DNA from: Acidobacteriota bacterium
GTDB lineage: Bacteria; Acidobacteriota; Terriglobia; Terriglobales; Acidobacteriaceae
NCBI GenBank assembly: GCA_021813745.1
Contig: JAKAJO010000006.1
Location: 1-64,000 of the forward strand
Direction of reading: 5' to 3'
Length of the DNA: 64,000 bases
Shown here: positions 1-9,404 of the stretch, one piece after another
Layout of the letters: every line of letters starts with the position of its first letter
How positions within the stretch are numbered: the stretch's first letter is position 1
Notes under the pieces: generated by a model
What the model saw: the letters and a program-made list of their open reading frames with translations, nothing else
What the model was told of the DNA's origin: nothing
Databases searched by the model: none
Translations under genes and position numbers: made by a program

Positions 1-1
1 C

Positions 2-3000
2 AAGCGCGTGGTCAACTTCACTTCCGGCCAAGGGGTCGTCTACGGTGTTGAGCAGGATTACCACGCGCCGGGCAAAGGCTCCACGATGATTCTCGAGGTC
101 GGCGCCCGCGCCCTCACCAAGCACGCCCTGAACGTCCACTGCGGCCATGACGACATTTATGGTGCGCTTGATACCGGCTGGATCATGGTCTTCGGCAAGG
201 ACGCGCAACAGGCCGCCGACCAGGCGCTCATCCTCCGCCGCGTCACTGAGCTGAGCCTCACGCCGGGCATGAACATCATGGATGGCTTCCTCACCAGCCA
301 CCTTGAGCGCACTTTCTACAAGCACGAATCCGAGCTGATCCGTGAGTATCTCGGTTCGCCGGAAGACGTGATCGACTGCCCGACCGAGGCGCAACGCGTG
401 CTCTTCGGACCCACCCGCCGCCGCGTCCCCAAGATGATTGACTTGACGAGCCCAATGCTGCTTGGGCCCGTTCAGAATCAGGAACATTACATGCAGGGCG
501 TCATCGCACGGCGCAACAACTTTGCCGAGCCGATTCTGCAGTTCCTTGAGGAAGCCTACGAGAAGTTTGCTGAGCTTACGGGCCGCCGCTACGGGCTCAT
601 CAGCCAGTACAAGACTGAGGATGCCGACACCGTCTTTGTCTCGCTCGGCTCTGCCGCGGAGAACATCGAGGCCGCGGTCGACTACCTCCGCCAGACCCGC
701 GGCGTAAAGGTTGGCTCCATCCACCTTAACGTCATTCGCCCCTTCCCTGAGGCCGCCATCGTCGCTGCTCTCAAAGGCAAGAAGAATGTCATCATCCTCG
801 AACGCACCGACGAGCCTCTGGCCGGTGACAATCCCATGGGCCGCGATATTCGCACCGCTCTCTCCAAGGCCGTGCAGTACGAAGGCCACCCCGCGGCAGA
901 GGGCTTGCCGGCGATCTCGCCCAGCGACCTGCCCAGGATCTACAACGGCAGCTATGGCCTTGGCTCACGCGACTTCCGTCCTGAGCACATCATCGGCGCC
1001 TTTGAATACGCCACTGTGGGCCGCAAGCGCAAGGATGGCAAGTCCGCCGCCGACGGCGCCAACTTCTTCGTACTCGGCGTCGATCATCCTTACAGTGTCG
1101 TCGCTGACGAGACTCCCTCGCTGCTTCCCAAGGGCGCCGTTGCCGTGCGTTTCCACTCCATCGGTGGCTGGGGCGCCATTACCACCGGCAAGAATCTCGG
1201 TGCCATCCTCGGCGATCTGAATGACCTGATCTACGAGCGCGACAAGGTCGTGGACGAGCTTGGCAATCCCAAGGAAGTCATCCACGTCAGCGCCAATCCC
1301 AAGTACGGCTCGGAAAAGAAGGGTGCGCCGACCAGCTACTTCATGGTCGCTGCCAAGGAGCGCATCAGGGTCAACTGCGACCTGCGCCACGTCACCACCG
1401 TCCTCTGCTGCGACCCCAAGGCTTTCACCCACACCAACCCCCTCGATGGCATGCAGGAAGGCGGCAGTCTCGTCTGGGAGTCCGACGAGGAAGGCGAGCA
1501 GGCATGGGAGCGTCTGCCCATCTGGGCCCGCCAGCAGATCATCGACAAGAACATTCGTGTTTTTACGCTGCCCGGATTCGACATTGCCCGCAAAGCAACG
1601 GACCGCGCTGACCTCCAGCTGCGCATGCAAGGTAATGCCTTCCTTGGCGCATTCTTCCGCGTCAGCACGCTGCTCAATGAATTTGGCATCACTCCGGAGC
1701 AGTACCGCGAAGTTGTTCACAAGCAGTACGTCAAGAAGTTCGGTAAGTTTGGCGATGCCGTGGTTCAGTCCAATATGGAAGTCATGCTCCAGGGCTTTGA
1801 ACGGGTCAAGGAGATCAAGGTGGGAGAGCTCAGCGCGGCTGACCGCTCCACTTTGCGTGGTGCGGCTCTCATGCCGATTCTCGAACTCGCCACCGCAGGC
1901 GGCTCCTGTGGCATAGGCTGCCGCTCCACACCGCATCCCTCCGGTCAGGCTTCGCGCCCGCCGGTTTCGAGCATCGCCACCTTTGACGCTGAATATCGCG
2001 CTGGCCTCGGCTACAATCAGCCCGCCTCGCCGCTCATCGCCATGGGAGTCATTGCTGCTGCGACCGGCGATACAGCGTCCAAGTATGTCGCCCGTCGTGA
2101 GACACCTCTCTACATCCCCGAGAACTGCACGCAGTGCATGGAGTGCATCTCCGTCTGTCCGGACACCGCGCTGCCCAACTGCTCGCAGGATCTGGCGACG
2201 CTTCTCTCCACCGCCATCAAGTTCTACGTCGCTGACGCTGGCGATCGCGCTAAAATGCTGCAGGCTTTGCCGGAGATCGAAAAGCGCGCCCGCGAGCGCA
2301 TGCTGGCCGAGATCAAGACTGGCACGCCTCTGCCGAAGATTCTGCGTGAGGTCACTGACCAGGTTGACGGCTTCTCCGCTGCCGCCAAAGCTCAGTTCTT
2401 CAACATCCTTGAAAAGGTGCCAATGGCCTATCAAAAGGTCAACGCCATCTTTTCTTCACCCGAGCGCAAGTCGCCCGGCGCCGGTGGAATCTTCTCCATC
2501 TTCGTCAGCGATCTCTGCAAGGGCTGCGCAGCCTGCGTCACCGCCTGCGGTGATCACCAGGCGCTCAAGATGGTTCAGGAAACCGAGGAAATTAACGCCG
2601 AGCACGAAAGCGGTACAGCCTTCCTCGGACTGCTGCCTGACACCACGCAGAAGTACCTCGGCTTCTACAACAGCGCCAATCCGTCCGATTCCAAGACGGC
2701 AACGCTGCGCAACATGCTCATGGTCCGCACCAACTACGACGCGCTTGTGGCTGGCGACGGCGCCTGCGCAGGCTGCGGAGAAAAGAGCGTCCTGCGCTCA
2801 ATTGCCGCGGTGACTGAGGCGTACATGCGTCCCGTTTACCACGCCAAGAGCGACCGTCTCGTTGCCAAGGCTGGCGAGCTCGAAAAGAAGGGCGCCGCTC
2901 GACTGGCCGCTCTCAAGGAAAAGAGCCCGGCCGAGTACACACTGCTCAAGCAGACTGTTGCGCACCTCATTCTGGGGCTCGGCGGTGAAGACAACAAGGA

Positions 3001-4435
3001 CACGAAGGCCCGCATCGCTGCCTATGAAGCCCAAAATGGCCCCATCACCGATGCGCAGATCGTTGAAGCTCTCGCTGCGGTCCTGCTCACCGAGGCCTTT
3101 AATCATAAGAATCTCCAACCTGTCGATGGCCGCCTGGCCAATGGCATGAGCGTAATGGCCATGGCCGCGCACACAGGCTGCAACACCGTCTACGGCTCCA
3201 CCTCGCCCAACAACCCGCATCCCTATCCGTGGATGAACTCGCTCTTCCAGGATGGCGTGACCGTGGGCTGGCTTATGGGTGAAAGCTTCATCGTGGATCA
3301 CGCACGCCGGTCGGTGCTGCCGGAGCGGCTCACGGACATCATCCTCACCCGCGACTCAAACGCCATCAGCGAAGAGGAGTACTACCACCTCACCCACTTT
3401 ACAGACGCGCTGATGACCGACCAGGAGATCGTCGAACTGCCCAAGGTCTGGGTTGTCGGTGGTGACGGCGGCATTGGCGACATCGGGTATCAGAACACAT
3501 CCAAAGTGATGCTGCAGAACCGGCCCAACGTCAAGGTGCTGATGCTCGACACGCAAGTCTATTCGAACACCGGCGGGCAGAACTCGGATTCGACTCCTAT
3601 GCTCGGCGGCAACGATATGAACGTTTTCGGCGCCGCAACGCAGGGTAAGAACACGGAGAAGAAGACGGTAGCGGAAACCTTCCTCGCCGGCCACGGCTCG
3701 CCGTTCGTTGCGCAGGTCTCCATGGCCAACGCGCCGAAGCTCTACCGCGCCATCCTCGACGGCTTGGAGTACCGCGGCACCATGTTCCTGCAGGCTTTCA
3801 CCACCTGCCAGCCGGAGCATGGCGTGCCGGACGACATGGCTTTGCACCAGGCCCAGCGCGTCCGCGACTCGCGTGGCGTGCCGGAATTCGTCTTCGATCC
3901 CCGCAAGGGCGAAAGCTATCAGGAGGCCCTTGACATCAAGGGCAATCCCTCGATCGATCTTGACTGGTACGAGACGAAGATCAAGTCCACCGGCGAAGCC
4001 CTGCGCTACACCGTGGCCCACTGGTGCACCACAGAAGCCCGTTTCCGCAACCACCTCCGCAAGATCAAGCCGGAGGCGGCAGAGAAGCTCATCCCGCTCG
4101 ACAACATGCTGGTGCGCATCACGCAGCAGGATGTCGTCTATCGGCGCTACCTCAACCCCGCGCACCGCTCGTTTATTCCTGACTTCGGTGTGTACATCAA
4201 ATTCGAGGACAACGGAAAAATTGAGTATCGCGCACTCTCACGCCAGCTCGTCATGTTCTGCGTCGAGCGCCGCAAGGCATGGCGCATGCTGCAGTCCAAG
4301 GCAGGCGTGGTTAACCGCGAATATCTCGCGCAGAAAGCCCTCCTCGCCGACGTGGATGCCGGTAAGATTTCGCTCGAAGACCTCTTCGCGCGCGGTCATC
4401 ACATCCTGAGTGAGCGGCTCACAGCCAAGGCCTAG
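2..4435 (+). CDS. nifJ: Pyruvate:ferredoxin (flavodoxin) oxidoreductase, 5' end cut by window edge
   Basis: Cytoplasmic TPP and Fe-S enzyme that oxidatively decarboxylates pyruvate (or a related 2-oxoacid) to acetyl-CoA and passes electrons to ferredoxin or flavodoxin. The frame is open to base 2, so the N-terminus lies outside. Visible order: rest of POR N-domain and domain II (residues 1-340), gamma domain (about 355-620), 4Fe-4S motif CTQCMECISVCP (about 706), second motif CKGCAACVTAC (about 836), TPP-domain cysteines CAGCGEK (about 918), and GGDGGIGDIGYQ followed by SNTGGQ (about 1150-1190). At more than 1,475 residues it is much longer than ordinary NifJ (about 1,170); part of the excess is a C-terminal extension of roughly 170 residues after the TPP domain. 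Substrate is inferred from the family, not shown. A perfect hairpin follows the stop. Confidence 0.93.
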   Translation, partial: KRVVNFTSGQGVVYGVEQDYHAPGKGSTMILEVGARALTKHALNVHCGHDDIYGALDTGWIMVFGKDAQQAADQALILRRVTELSLTPGMNIMDGFLTSHLERTFYKHESELIREYLGSPEDVIDCPTEAQRVLFGPTRRRVPKMIDLTSPMLLGPVQNQEHYMQGVIARRNNFAEPILQFLEEAYEKFAELTGRRYGLISQYKTEDADTVFVSLGSAAENIEAAVDYLRQTRGVKVGSIHLNVIRPFPEAAIVAALKGKKNVIILERTDEPLAGDNPMGRDIRTALSKAVQYEGHPAAEGLPAISPSDLPRIYNGSYGLGSRDFRPEHIIGAFEYATVGRKRKDGKSAADGANFFVLGVDHPYSVVADETPSLLPKGAVAVRFHSIGGWGAITTGKNLGAILGDLNDLIYERDKVVDELGNPKEVIHVSANPKYGSEKKGAPTSYFMVAAKERIRVNCDLRHVTTVLCCDPKAFTHTNPLDGMQEGGSLVWESDEEGEQAWERLPIWARQQIIDKNIRVFTLPGFDIARKATDRADLQLRMQGNAFLGAFFRVSTLLNEFGITPEQYREVVHKQYVKKFGKFGDAVVQSNMEVMLQGFERVKEIKVGELSAADRSTLRGAALMPILELATAGGSCGIGCRSTPHPSGQASRPPVSSIATFDAEYRAGLGYNQPASPLIAMGVIAAATGDTASKYVARRETPLYIPENCTQCMECISVCPDTALPNCSQDLATLLSTAIKFYVADAGDRAKMLQALPEIEKRARERMLAEIKTGTPLPKILREVTDQVDGFSAAAKAQFFNILEKVPMAYQKVNAIFSSPERKSPGAGGIFSIFVSDLCKGCAACVTACGDHQALKMVQETEEINAEHESGTAFLGLLPDTTQKYLGFYNSANPSDSKTATLRNMLMVRTNYDALVAGDGACAGCGEKSVLRSIAAVTEAYMRPVYHAKSDRLVAKAGELEKKGAARLAALKEKSPAEYTLLKQTVAHLILGLGGEDNKDTKARIAAYEAQNGPITDAQIVEALAAVLLTEAFNHKNLQPVDGRLANGMSVMAMAAHTGCNTVYGSTSPNNPHPYPWMNSLFQDGVTVGWLMGESFIVDHARRSVLPERLTDIILTRDSNAISEEEYYHLTHFTDALMTDQEIVELPKVWVVGGDGGIGDIGYQNTSKVMLQNRPNVKVLMLDTQVYSNTGGQNSDSTPMLGGNDMNVFGAATQGKNTEKKTVAETFLAGHGSPFVAQVSMANAPKLYRAILDGLEYRGTMFLQAFTTCQPEHGVPDDMALHQAQRVRDSRGVPEFVFDPRKGESYQEALDIKGNPSIDLDWYETKIKSTGEALRYTVAHWCTTEARFRNHLRKIKPEAAEKLIPLDNMLVRITQQDVVYRRYLNPAHRSFIPDFGVYIKFEDNGKIEYRALSRQLVMFCVERRKAWRMLQSKAGVVNREYLAQKALLADVDAGKISLEDLFARGHHILSERLTAKA

Positions 4436-4458
4436 TGCCGCCTGCGGCTTCAAAACTG

Positions 4459-4484
4459 AAAGGCGGACCTCCCGGTCCGCCTTT
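4459..4484. terminator. Bidirectional terminator between nifJ and cinA
   Basis: A perfect 11-bp stem (AAAGGCGGACC / GGTCCGCCTTT) with a 4-nt TCCC loop lies between two convergent genes. The A-rich and T-rich stem edges let it serve both strands, ending nifJ from the left and cinA from the right. Confidence 0.8.
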
Positions 4485-4517
4485 CTCTTGCCCCCCGCAA
4501 GATGATCTTCGCGATTC

Positions 4518-5762
4518 TTACATGAGCTTTTTGCGAATCAGATCCAGGGCCTGTTGCGTGGCCCATTGGCGTACACGGTCCCGGTCACCACGGAAGGTCC
4601 GGTCGTAGGTGTCCGTCTTTTGTGCGTCTGCTACGGCAAAGTAGACAAGCCCCACTGGCTTCTGGTCTGTGCCGCCTGTTGGTCCGGCAATGCCAGTCAC
4701 CCCCAATCCCAATGTGGCCCCCGTTCGCCTGCGAATTCCCTCCGCCATTGCCGCGGCCACTTCAGCCGACACCGCGCCGTACTTGGCAATCATCTCCGGC
4801 GGGACATTGGCAAAGCTCGTCTTCAGCGGATCAGAGTACACAATGGCTCCGCCCAGAAATGACCGCGAGCTGCCCGGCACACCTGTGATGCGCTGCGCCA
4901 CCATTCCGCCGGTACAGCTCTCTGCAACGGCCAAGGTGGCTTGCCTCAGGCCAAGGTAGTAGAGAACGATCTGCTCCAGCGTTTCTCCTTCTGAAGAGTA
5001 GAGCCAGTCGTCAAGCGCCTCTTCCAATTTGCCGGCCAACTCCTCGACACGCTGTTCGGCAGTCTCCTGGTCAGCCTTTGTGCACAGGAGGGTCAATTGG
5101 ATATCTCCCGCGTGTGCAAGGATCGTCGTGTCGATATCGGTGTAGGTGGTGTAAATCGGAGCCAGCAGCTTGTCCGCCTGCGACTCAGGAATCATCGCCG
5201 CCTTGAGCGTGCGCTTGGCAATGTGCCGTCGTGGCACCACTTCGCGCAGGCGCGGCAGGCATTCCGCGTCAAACATCGGCTTGCATTCGTTTGGCGGTCC
5301 CGGTACCAGCATGATGAGTTTGCGATAGTTGTTGTAGGTCGTATCAAGCCACTGGCCGGGTGCGCTGCCATTGGGATTCAACAACACAGTCGCCGTTTCA
5401 ATGACATCGGCTTGCTTGAGATTGTTCTCGGGCATCGGCATCCGCCATGCGGCGGCGCGTGCGTGAATGGACGCCAGCACTGCGCCGTCACGACGTAGCC
5501 GAAGCGACAGCGCATCGGCCGTCGCTTCCCTTGTCAGATCGTCCTCGGTCGGGCCCAGGCCACCCATCAGCACCACAATGTCTACGCGGCTCAGAGCCGT
5601 TTGAATCACGTTGACCAGGTCCTTGCGCCGGTCGCCGACAATCGTTTTGTAGGCAACCGTGACACCCAGCTCATTGAGCTTGCCAGTGATGTAGAGAGAA
5701 TTTGTATCTTGGCGGAAGGGCGTCAACATCTCAGAGCCGACCGCGATGATTTCGCATTTCAT
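4518..5762 (-). CDS. cinA: CinA-like competence/damage-inducible protein (NMN deamidase type)
   Basis: A 414-residue protein of full family length. The N-terminal MoCF-like domain (about 1-170) begins MKCEIIAVGSEML and carries GGLGPTEDDLTREA. The C-terminal CinA domain (about 255-410) carries AESCTGGMVAQRITGVPGSS and GVTGIAGPTGG. The C-domain family deamidates nicotinamide mononucleotide in pyridine nucleotide salvage; the N-domain is linked to ADP-ribose hydrolysis in characterised members. The start is the ATG directly before the conserved N-terminus. It lies downstream of pgpA on the same strand, a common bacterial pairing, but here a propeller gene and about 200 bp intervene. Despite the name, a role in competence is not implied by sequence; dprA is nearby but divergently placed. 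Confidence 0.93.
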   Translation of the reverse strand: MKCEIIAVGSEMLTPFRQDTNSLYITGKLNELGVTVAYKTIVGDRRKDLVNVIQTALSRVDIVVLMGGLGPTEDDLTREATADALSLRLRRDGAVLASIHARAAAWRMPMPENNLKQADVIETATVLLNPNGSAPGQWLDTTYNNYRKLIMLVPGPPNECKPMFDAECLPRLREVVPRRHIAKRTLKAAMIPESQADKLLAPIYTTYTDIDTTILAHAGDIQLTLLCTKADQETAEQRVEELAGKLEEALDDWLYSSEGETLEQIVLYYLGLRQATLAVAESCTGGMVAQRITGVPGSSRSFLGGAIVYSDPLKTSFANVPPEMIAKYGAVSAEVAAAMAEGIRRRTGATLGLGVTGIAGPTGGTDQKPVGLVYFAVADAQKTDTYDRTFRGDRDRVRQWATQQALDLIRKKLM

Positions 5763-5958
5763 GAAGGCAGACTTGCGCTCCTGATCGCAATCAAACGCAG
5801 CTCACTGAAAAGTGGGGAGGATAAGCCGCGCTTTTTCTATTCTGGCAGATGGCAGTGGGTCCGGTCCCTCTTTTGCCTGTGGCGGCGTTGGTTTTAAGGG
5901 GCTGAACCCAACAAAGAAAACCCGCGCGCGAACGCTGCGCCTATTCCGGCTCCAGCGC

Positions 5959-7011
5959 TCAAAATAGGCTGATTCCTTCCACGCCCAGGTCAACATCGAG
6001 CACAGCCTCGTTCGTTGCCAGTATCGTGGTACCAAGGGGCGAGAAAGTTACACCCACCAGGCCGATGCCGCTCAGCACGAGGCTTGCCTCACCCGAGGGG
6101 CTTACGCGTACGAGGCCGCGCCGTCCACGCAGGCACGCCGTCACATAGATGTCGCCTTCTCGCGAAAGCGCAAGTCCCTGTGGCCTGCCGAGTCCTCGAT
6201 ACCAGGCTCGTGCTTCGCCGTGCGGGTCAATGGCCCAGATCGCTTCATTCGAGCCCAGCGTCGGCCCAGTTACAAACAGCGTCCCATCGCCACCAACCAC
6301 GAGATGATAGGCGGACACACTCGGCTCCAGCGTTGCATAGACAAAAATCCGCCGTTGCGGATCGATCTTGAAAATAGTCCCGCTTCGGTCTCCGACAAAC
6401 AGGTTGCCCTCTGCGTCAAAAGCCGCTCCCGTTGCGATTCCCATTCCCTCTGCGTATAGGCTGGGCTCGCCCGCGCCATCAACGCGGTAGACATTGCCCT
6501 CCGCGCGCGAGGTCACATAGAGGTCTCCGTCCGGGCTGAAGGCCAGTCCTGTCGCATTCAGAACACCAGTCACAAATGGGGTTCCACGGCCGTCGGGGCT
6601 GATTCGCACAACGGAGACGGGCGTCTGCTTGCCGCGTGGACCCGAGATCGTTGCGTAAATCATGCCTGACCGGCTGACTGCGGGGCTCGTCACCGGATGT
6701 AATCCGCTCGACAACTCCCGCGCCACACGAAACGGCACCGCGTTGCTGACTCCTGCCGCAGAGCGGACCTCAATAAGCCCTGTCGTTGCGTCTTCAGGAA
6801 CCCGAAATGCCAAACGCCCACGCCGACTCATCGTCACATGTGCCGCGTGCGTTCCAACAAACACCGATGGCGCTTGAAATCCTTCAGGTCCAAGATGCTC
6901 GCCGACCAGTTCCACCTCACCCTGCGGCAAAGCTGCCGAGGGCACAACATCGTCGATATGAGGAGCGCCAAATGGAACATCCTGGGCGAGTTGGGAACGT
7001 GAGCGAACCAT
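5959..7011 (-). CDS. Beta-propeller (NHL/SMP-30-like) protein with N-terminal TIG-like segment
   Basis: About 350 residues. The C-terminal two thirds contain repeated strands of the form GLAFSPDGDLYVTSR, GAAFDAEGNLFVGDR and GLALSREGDIYVTA, typical of six-bladed NHL or SMP-30/gluconolactonase-like propellers. Residues 20-90 look like an IPT/TIG immunoglobulin-like segment (GEHLGPEGFQAPSVFVG). No signal peptide is evident. The ATG at 7011 sits 9 bases after the pgpA stop and is preferred over one at 7053, which would overlap pgpA; neither has a strong ribosome site. It is the last gene of the rimO-yacG-pgpA string. A lactonase or sugar-binding role is possible, but no metal-binding set could be confirmed, so function is left open. 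Confidence 0.72.
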   Translation of the reverse strand: MVRSRSQLAQDVPFGAPHIDDVVPSAALPQGEVELVGEHLGPEGFQAPSVFVGTHAAHVTMSRRGRLAFRVPEDATTGLIEVRSAAGVSNAVPFRVARELSSGLHPVTSPAVSRSGMIYATISGPRGKQTPVSVVRISPDGRGTPFVTGVLNATGLAFSPDGDLYVTSRAEGNVYRVDGAGEPSLYAEGMGIATGAAFDAEGNLFVGDRSGTIFKIDPQRRIFVYATLEPSVSAYHLVVGGDGTLFVTGPTLGSNEAIWAIDPHGEARAWYRGLGRPQGLALSREGDIYVTACLRGRRGLVRVSPSGEASLVLSGIGLVGVTFSPLGTTILATNEAVLDVDLGVEGISLF

Positions 7012-7019
7012 AACAAATC

Positions 7020-7523
7020 TCAAATCCAGACGCGGATCAATGATGCTACACACAAAGCATACAGTCCCGCAGCAACATCATCGAATACAATCCCCCAGCC
7101 TTCGGGGAGTCCTTCCAGGCGGCGCACTGGAAACGGCTTCGTGATATCAAAAAGTCGAAATAGGACCAGTGCAATCAAAGCATCGCGGAGATGAAACGGG
7201 CTCCAAAGCAGCGCAACCCACTGACCTGCCACCTCGTCGATGACCACAAAACTGGGGTCCTTGCGTCCTGACTCACGTGCTACACGCGTCGCGGCGGGTA
7301 CTCCCAACGCGACTGAAAGCAGAATCCCAACACCCACCGCAACCAGCATGGCGCGCGGTGATGGGTGTGCTATCGCTCCGTAGATCTCCCAGAACAGAAC
7401 GGCAGCGACCGAGCCCCATGTCCCCGGTCCGGGCTTGCCCAGCCCTGCTCCAAAGAAAGTGGCAATCGTCCAAGCCCAGAAAGTCTTATTTGGGCTGGCC
7501 GGACCAACCACAGACTCACTCAT
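7020..7523 (-). CDS. pgpA: Phosphatidylglycerophosphatase A
   Basis: A 167-residue integral membrane phosphatase that removes phosphate from phosphatidylglycerophosphate, the last step of phosphatidylglycerol synthesis. Family signatures are GKPGPGTWGS near the N-terminus and VVIDEVAGQWVALL in the middle, with several hydrophobic segments and the C-terminal DDVAAGLYA. The ATG at 7523 overlaps the yacG stop by 8 bases, implying translational coupling. A longer frame up to 7676 exists, but its extra N-terminal 51 residues have no family resemblance and coincide with yacG, so it was trimmed. Confidence 0.9.
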   Translation of the reverse strand: MSESVVGPASPNKTFWAWTIATFFGAGLGKPGPGTWGSVAAVLFWEIYGAIAHPSPRAMLVAVGVGILLSVALGVPAATRVARESGRKDPSFVVIDEVAGQWVALLWSPFHLRDALIALVLFRLFDITKPFPVRRLEGLPEGWGIVFDDVAAGLYALCVASLIRVWI

Positions 7524-7746
7524 GGCTCTCGCCTTTGGTCTGCCCACCTGAGAGCCCACCGAGGTCTTCCAGCACCTCGGGATCCAGAATTGGTGAACTG
7601 ATCTTGTAGACGCCCGAAGCCCATTTGCCCAGGTCGATCTTGCGGCAGCGGTCGCTGCAGAAGGGAAATTCTTCATCCTTTGGCTGCACCAGCGTGCCGC
7701 AGGTAGGGCACCGAAGGAGCTTTACCGACTTTTTCTGTCCCGCCAT
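7516..7746 (-). CDS. yacG: YacG-type zinc-binding protein (DNA gyrase inhibitor family)
   Basis: A 76-residue protein. The zinc motif is CPTCG followed about 15 residues later by CSDRCRKIDLGKW, which is the YacG fold signature. Characterised YacG binds GyrB and inhibits gyrase. The C-terminal tail after the zinc knuckle is longer than in the E. coli protein and ends GGQTKGESHE. The ATG at 7746 is used; an in-frame ATG at 7773 would add nine residues (MTFQITDQT) and cannot be excluded. It lies 28 bases after rimO and overlaps pgpA, so the three are probably co-transcribed. Confidence 0.85.
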   Translation of the reverse strand: MAGQKKSVKLLRCPTCGTLVQPKDEEFPFCSDRCRKIDLGKWASGVYKISSPILDPEVLEDLGGLSGGQTKGESHE

Positions 7747-7774
7747 GGTCTGATCCGTAATCTGAAAAGTCATT

Positions 7775-9313
7775 CTACAGCGATGGAGAAACGACACGCG
7801 CAACAAGATCGTAGTCGTGTGCTTCGGTAATCTCGGCGCGATAAAAGTGCCCTGGTTGCAGCTTCTCCAGCCTACCAAAGTCGTTAATGTAGACCTTGCC
7901 ATCAATTTCCGGCGCATGAAACTGCGTACGTCCCTCCCACAACAACTCCGTCTCTTCCGATGGCCCCTCCGCAAGCAGCAGTACCTCGCGGCCCACCCAC
8001 GCCTGCTTCGCCCGCTTGCTGATGCCTTGTTGCACCTTCATCAGCTTGCGCCGCCGGGATTCGATGGTCCGCTTGGAAACCTTCGCATCCAGGCCGAATG
8101 CTCCCGAGCCTTCTTCATCCGAGTAGTTGAAGACGCCCAGCCAATCGAACTTCGCAGCTTTGATGAAGTTCTCGAGAAGCTCAAAATCGCGTGGCGACTC
8201 ACCCGGGAAGCCCACGATGAAGCTGGTTCGCAGCGCGATGCCCGGCACCGCCGCACGTACCTTGTCGATCGTCTTCAGGAAAATCTCCGCACTCGCGCCC
8301 CGCTTCATGCGCTTCAGGACATCCGGCGAGGCGTGTTGAAGTGGCACGTCCAGGTACTTGCAGATGTTGTCGTGCTTTGCGATCGTCTCCAGCAGCCTGC
8401 CCGTGATGCGGTTGGGGTAGGCATAGAGAAAGCGCAACCAGCGCAGGTTCTCGATGCGCGCCAACGCATCCAGCAGCGTCGCCAGGCCATCCTTCAGGCC
8501 AAGGTCCTCGCCATAGCAGGTTGTGTCCTGGCCGATGAGCGTAATCTCCCGCACGCCGCGCGCCACAAGCTGCTGCGCCTCGGCCACCACACTCTCAAAC
8601 CGCCGTGAACGGAACTTGCCCCGCAGGTTGGGAATAACACAGAAACTGCACGGATGGTCACAGCCCTCGGCAATCTTGATGTAAGCCGACGTCTTTCCCG
8701 TGGACAGCAGACGCGGCGTCGACTCGTCGTAAAGATACGTTGGTAAAAGGTGCGCCGCACCCTGCCAGTCATCGCGGCGAAAGCGACCCTGCTGCTCGCG
8801 CAGATCGCCCTCGGCGCGGAAACTGATCTCCGCTGGAACGTTACGATGAGTACCCGCCTCGGCCTCGCGTCCTGCACGCACATCGGCATGTGCGTCATGC
8901 TTCAGGATGGTGAAGGGAGACGGCGCCGCCGGTGCAGGCTGTTGGATGCCGGCCGCGGCAAGGATCGAATCCAGCTCACCGGTCCCAATCACGGCATCCA
9001 CTTCGGGGATATTCCTCTGAATTTCGTCGCGGTAGCGTTCCACTAAACATCCGGCCACAATGAGCTTGCGTGCGCGCCCTTCGGTCTTGTGGCGAGCCAT
9101 CTCCAGAATCGTATCGACGGACTCCTGCTTGGCTGTGTCGATAAAACTGCAGGTATTGACAACCAGGATCTCGGCCTCTTCCGGCTTCGCCGTCAGGCGC
9201 GCTCCGGCATGATCTAGCATGCCCATCATCACCTCGGAATCGACGAGGTTTTTGGGGCAGCCTAACGAAACAAATCCCACGGTGGGCGCCGTGGGTCGGG
9301 AAGACTTAGTCAC
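7775..9313 (-). CDS. rimO: Ribosomal protein S12 methylthiotransferase RimO with an internal insertion
   Basis: Radical-SAM methylthiotransferase that modifies an aspartate of ribosomal protein S12. The N-terminal UPF0004 cluster cysteines are in SLGCPKNLVDSE, VNTCSFID and GCLVERY. The radical-SAM CxxxCxxC is in EGCDHPCSFCVIP. A C-terminal TRAM-like domain ends the protein. It is 512 residues long against about 440 in E. coli; the extra 60-70 residues lie between the first cluster domain and the radical-SAM domain (about 135-200) and are rich in charged residues. The GTG at 9313 is chosen because the protein then starts a few residues before TVGFVSLGCPKN. The alternative GTG at 9379 would run toward the SRP RNA promoter. 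Confidence 0.92.
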   Translation of the reverse strand: MTKSSRPTAPTVGFVSLGCPKNLVDSEVMMGMLDHAGARLTAKPEEAEILVVNTCSFIDTAKQESVDTILEMARHKTEGRARKLIVAGCLVERYRDEIQRNIPEVDAVIGTGELDSILAAAGIQQPAPAAPSPFTILKHDAHADVRAGREAEAGTHRNVPAEISFRAEGDLREQQGRFRRDDWQGAAHLLPTYLYDESTPRLLSTGKTSAYIKIAEGCDHPCSFCVIPNLRGKFRSRRFESVVAEAQQLVARGVREITLIGQDTTCYGEDLGLKDGLATLLDALARIENLRWLRFLYAYPNRITGRLLETIAKHDNICKYLDVPLQHASPDVLKRMKRGASAEIFLKTIDKVRAAVPGIALRTSFIVGFPGESPRDFELLENFIKAAKFDWLGVFNYSDEEGSGAFGLDAKVSKRTIESRRRKLMKVQQGISKRAKQAWVGREVLLLAEGPSEETELLWEGRTQFHAPEIDGKVYINDFGRLEKLQPGHFYRAEITEAHDYDLVARVVSPSL

Positions 9314-9392
9314 AGTTCTATTGTATCTTCCGCCCTGCACGGCGATAAATTCATCGCCGCCGTTGCAGCGAGCCGGCACCGCACAGGGATGC

Positions 9393-9398
9393 TAAAAT
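9393..9398 (+). promoter_or_regulatory. Putative -10 element for the SRP RNA
   Basis: The hexamer TAAAAT ends 6 bases before the first paired base of the SRP RNA, the right distance for a -10 box. No convincing -35 was found at 16-18 bp upstream. Confidence 0.5.
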
Positions 9399-9404
9399 CA
9401 ATCA

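Noticed and set aside
965..2434. A 489-codon minus-strand frame inside nifJ
   Set aside because: It lies wholly within the strong nifJ frame and reads as an antisense shadow of its codon pattern, with no domain.
7517..7974. Long minus-strand frame covering yacG and reaching into rimO
   Set aside because: Only its last 76 residues match a family (YacG); the part above 7746-7773 lies in the intergenic gap and rimO coding region and has no resemblance to anything.
9314..9379. Upstream GTG start for rimO
   Set aside because: Adds 22 residues unlike the family and runs towards the SRP RNA promoter region.
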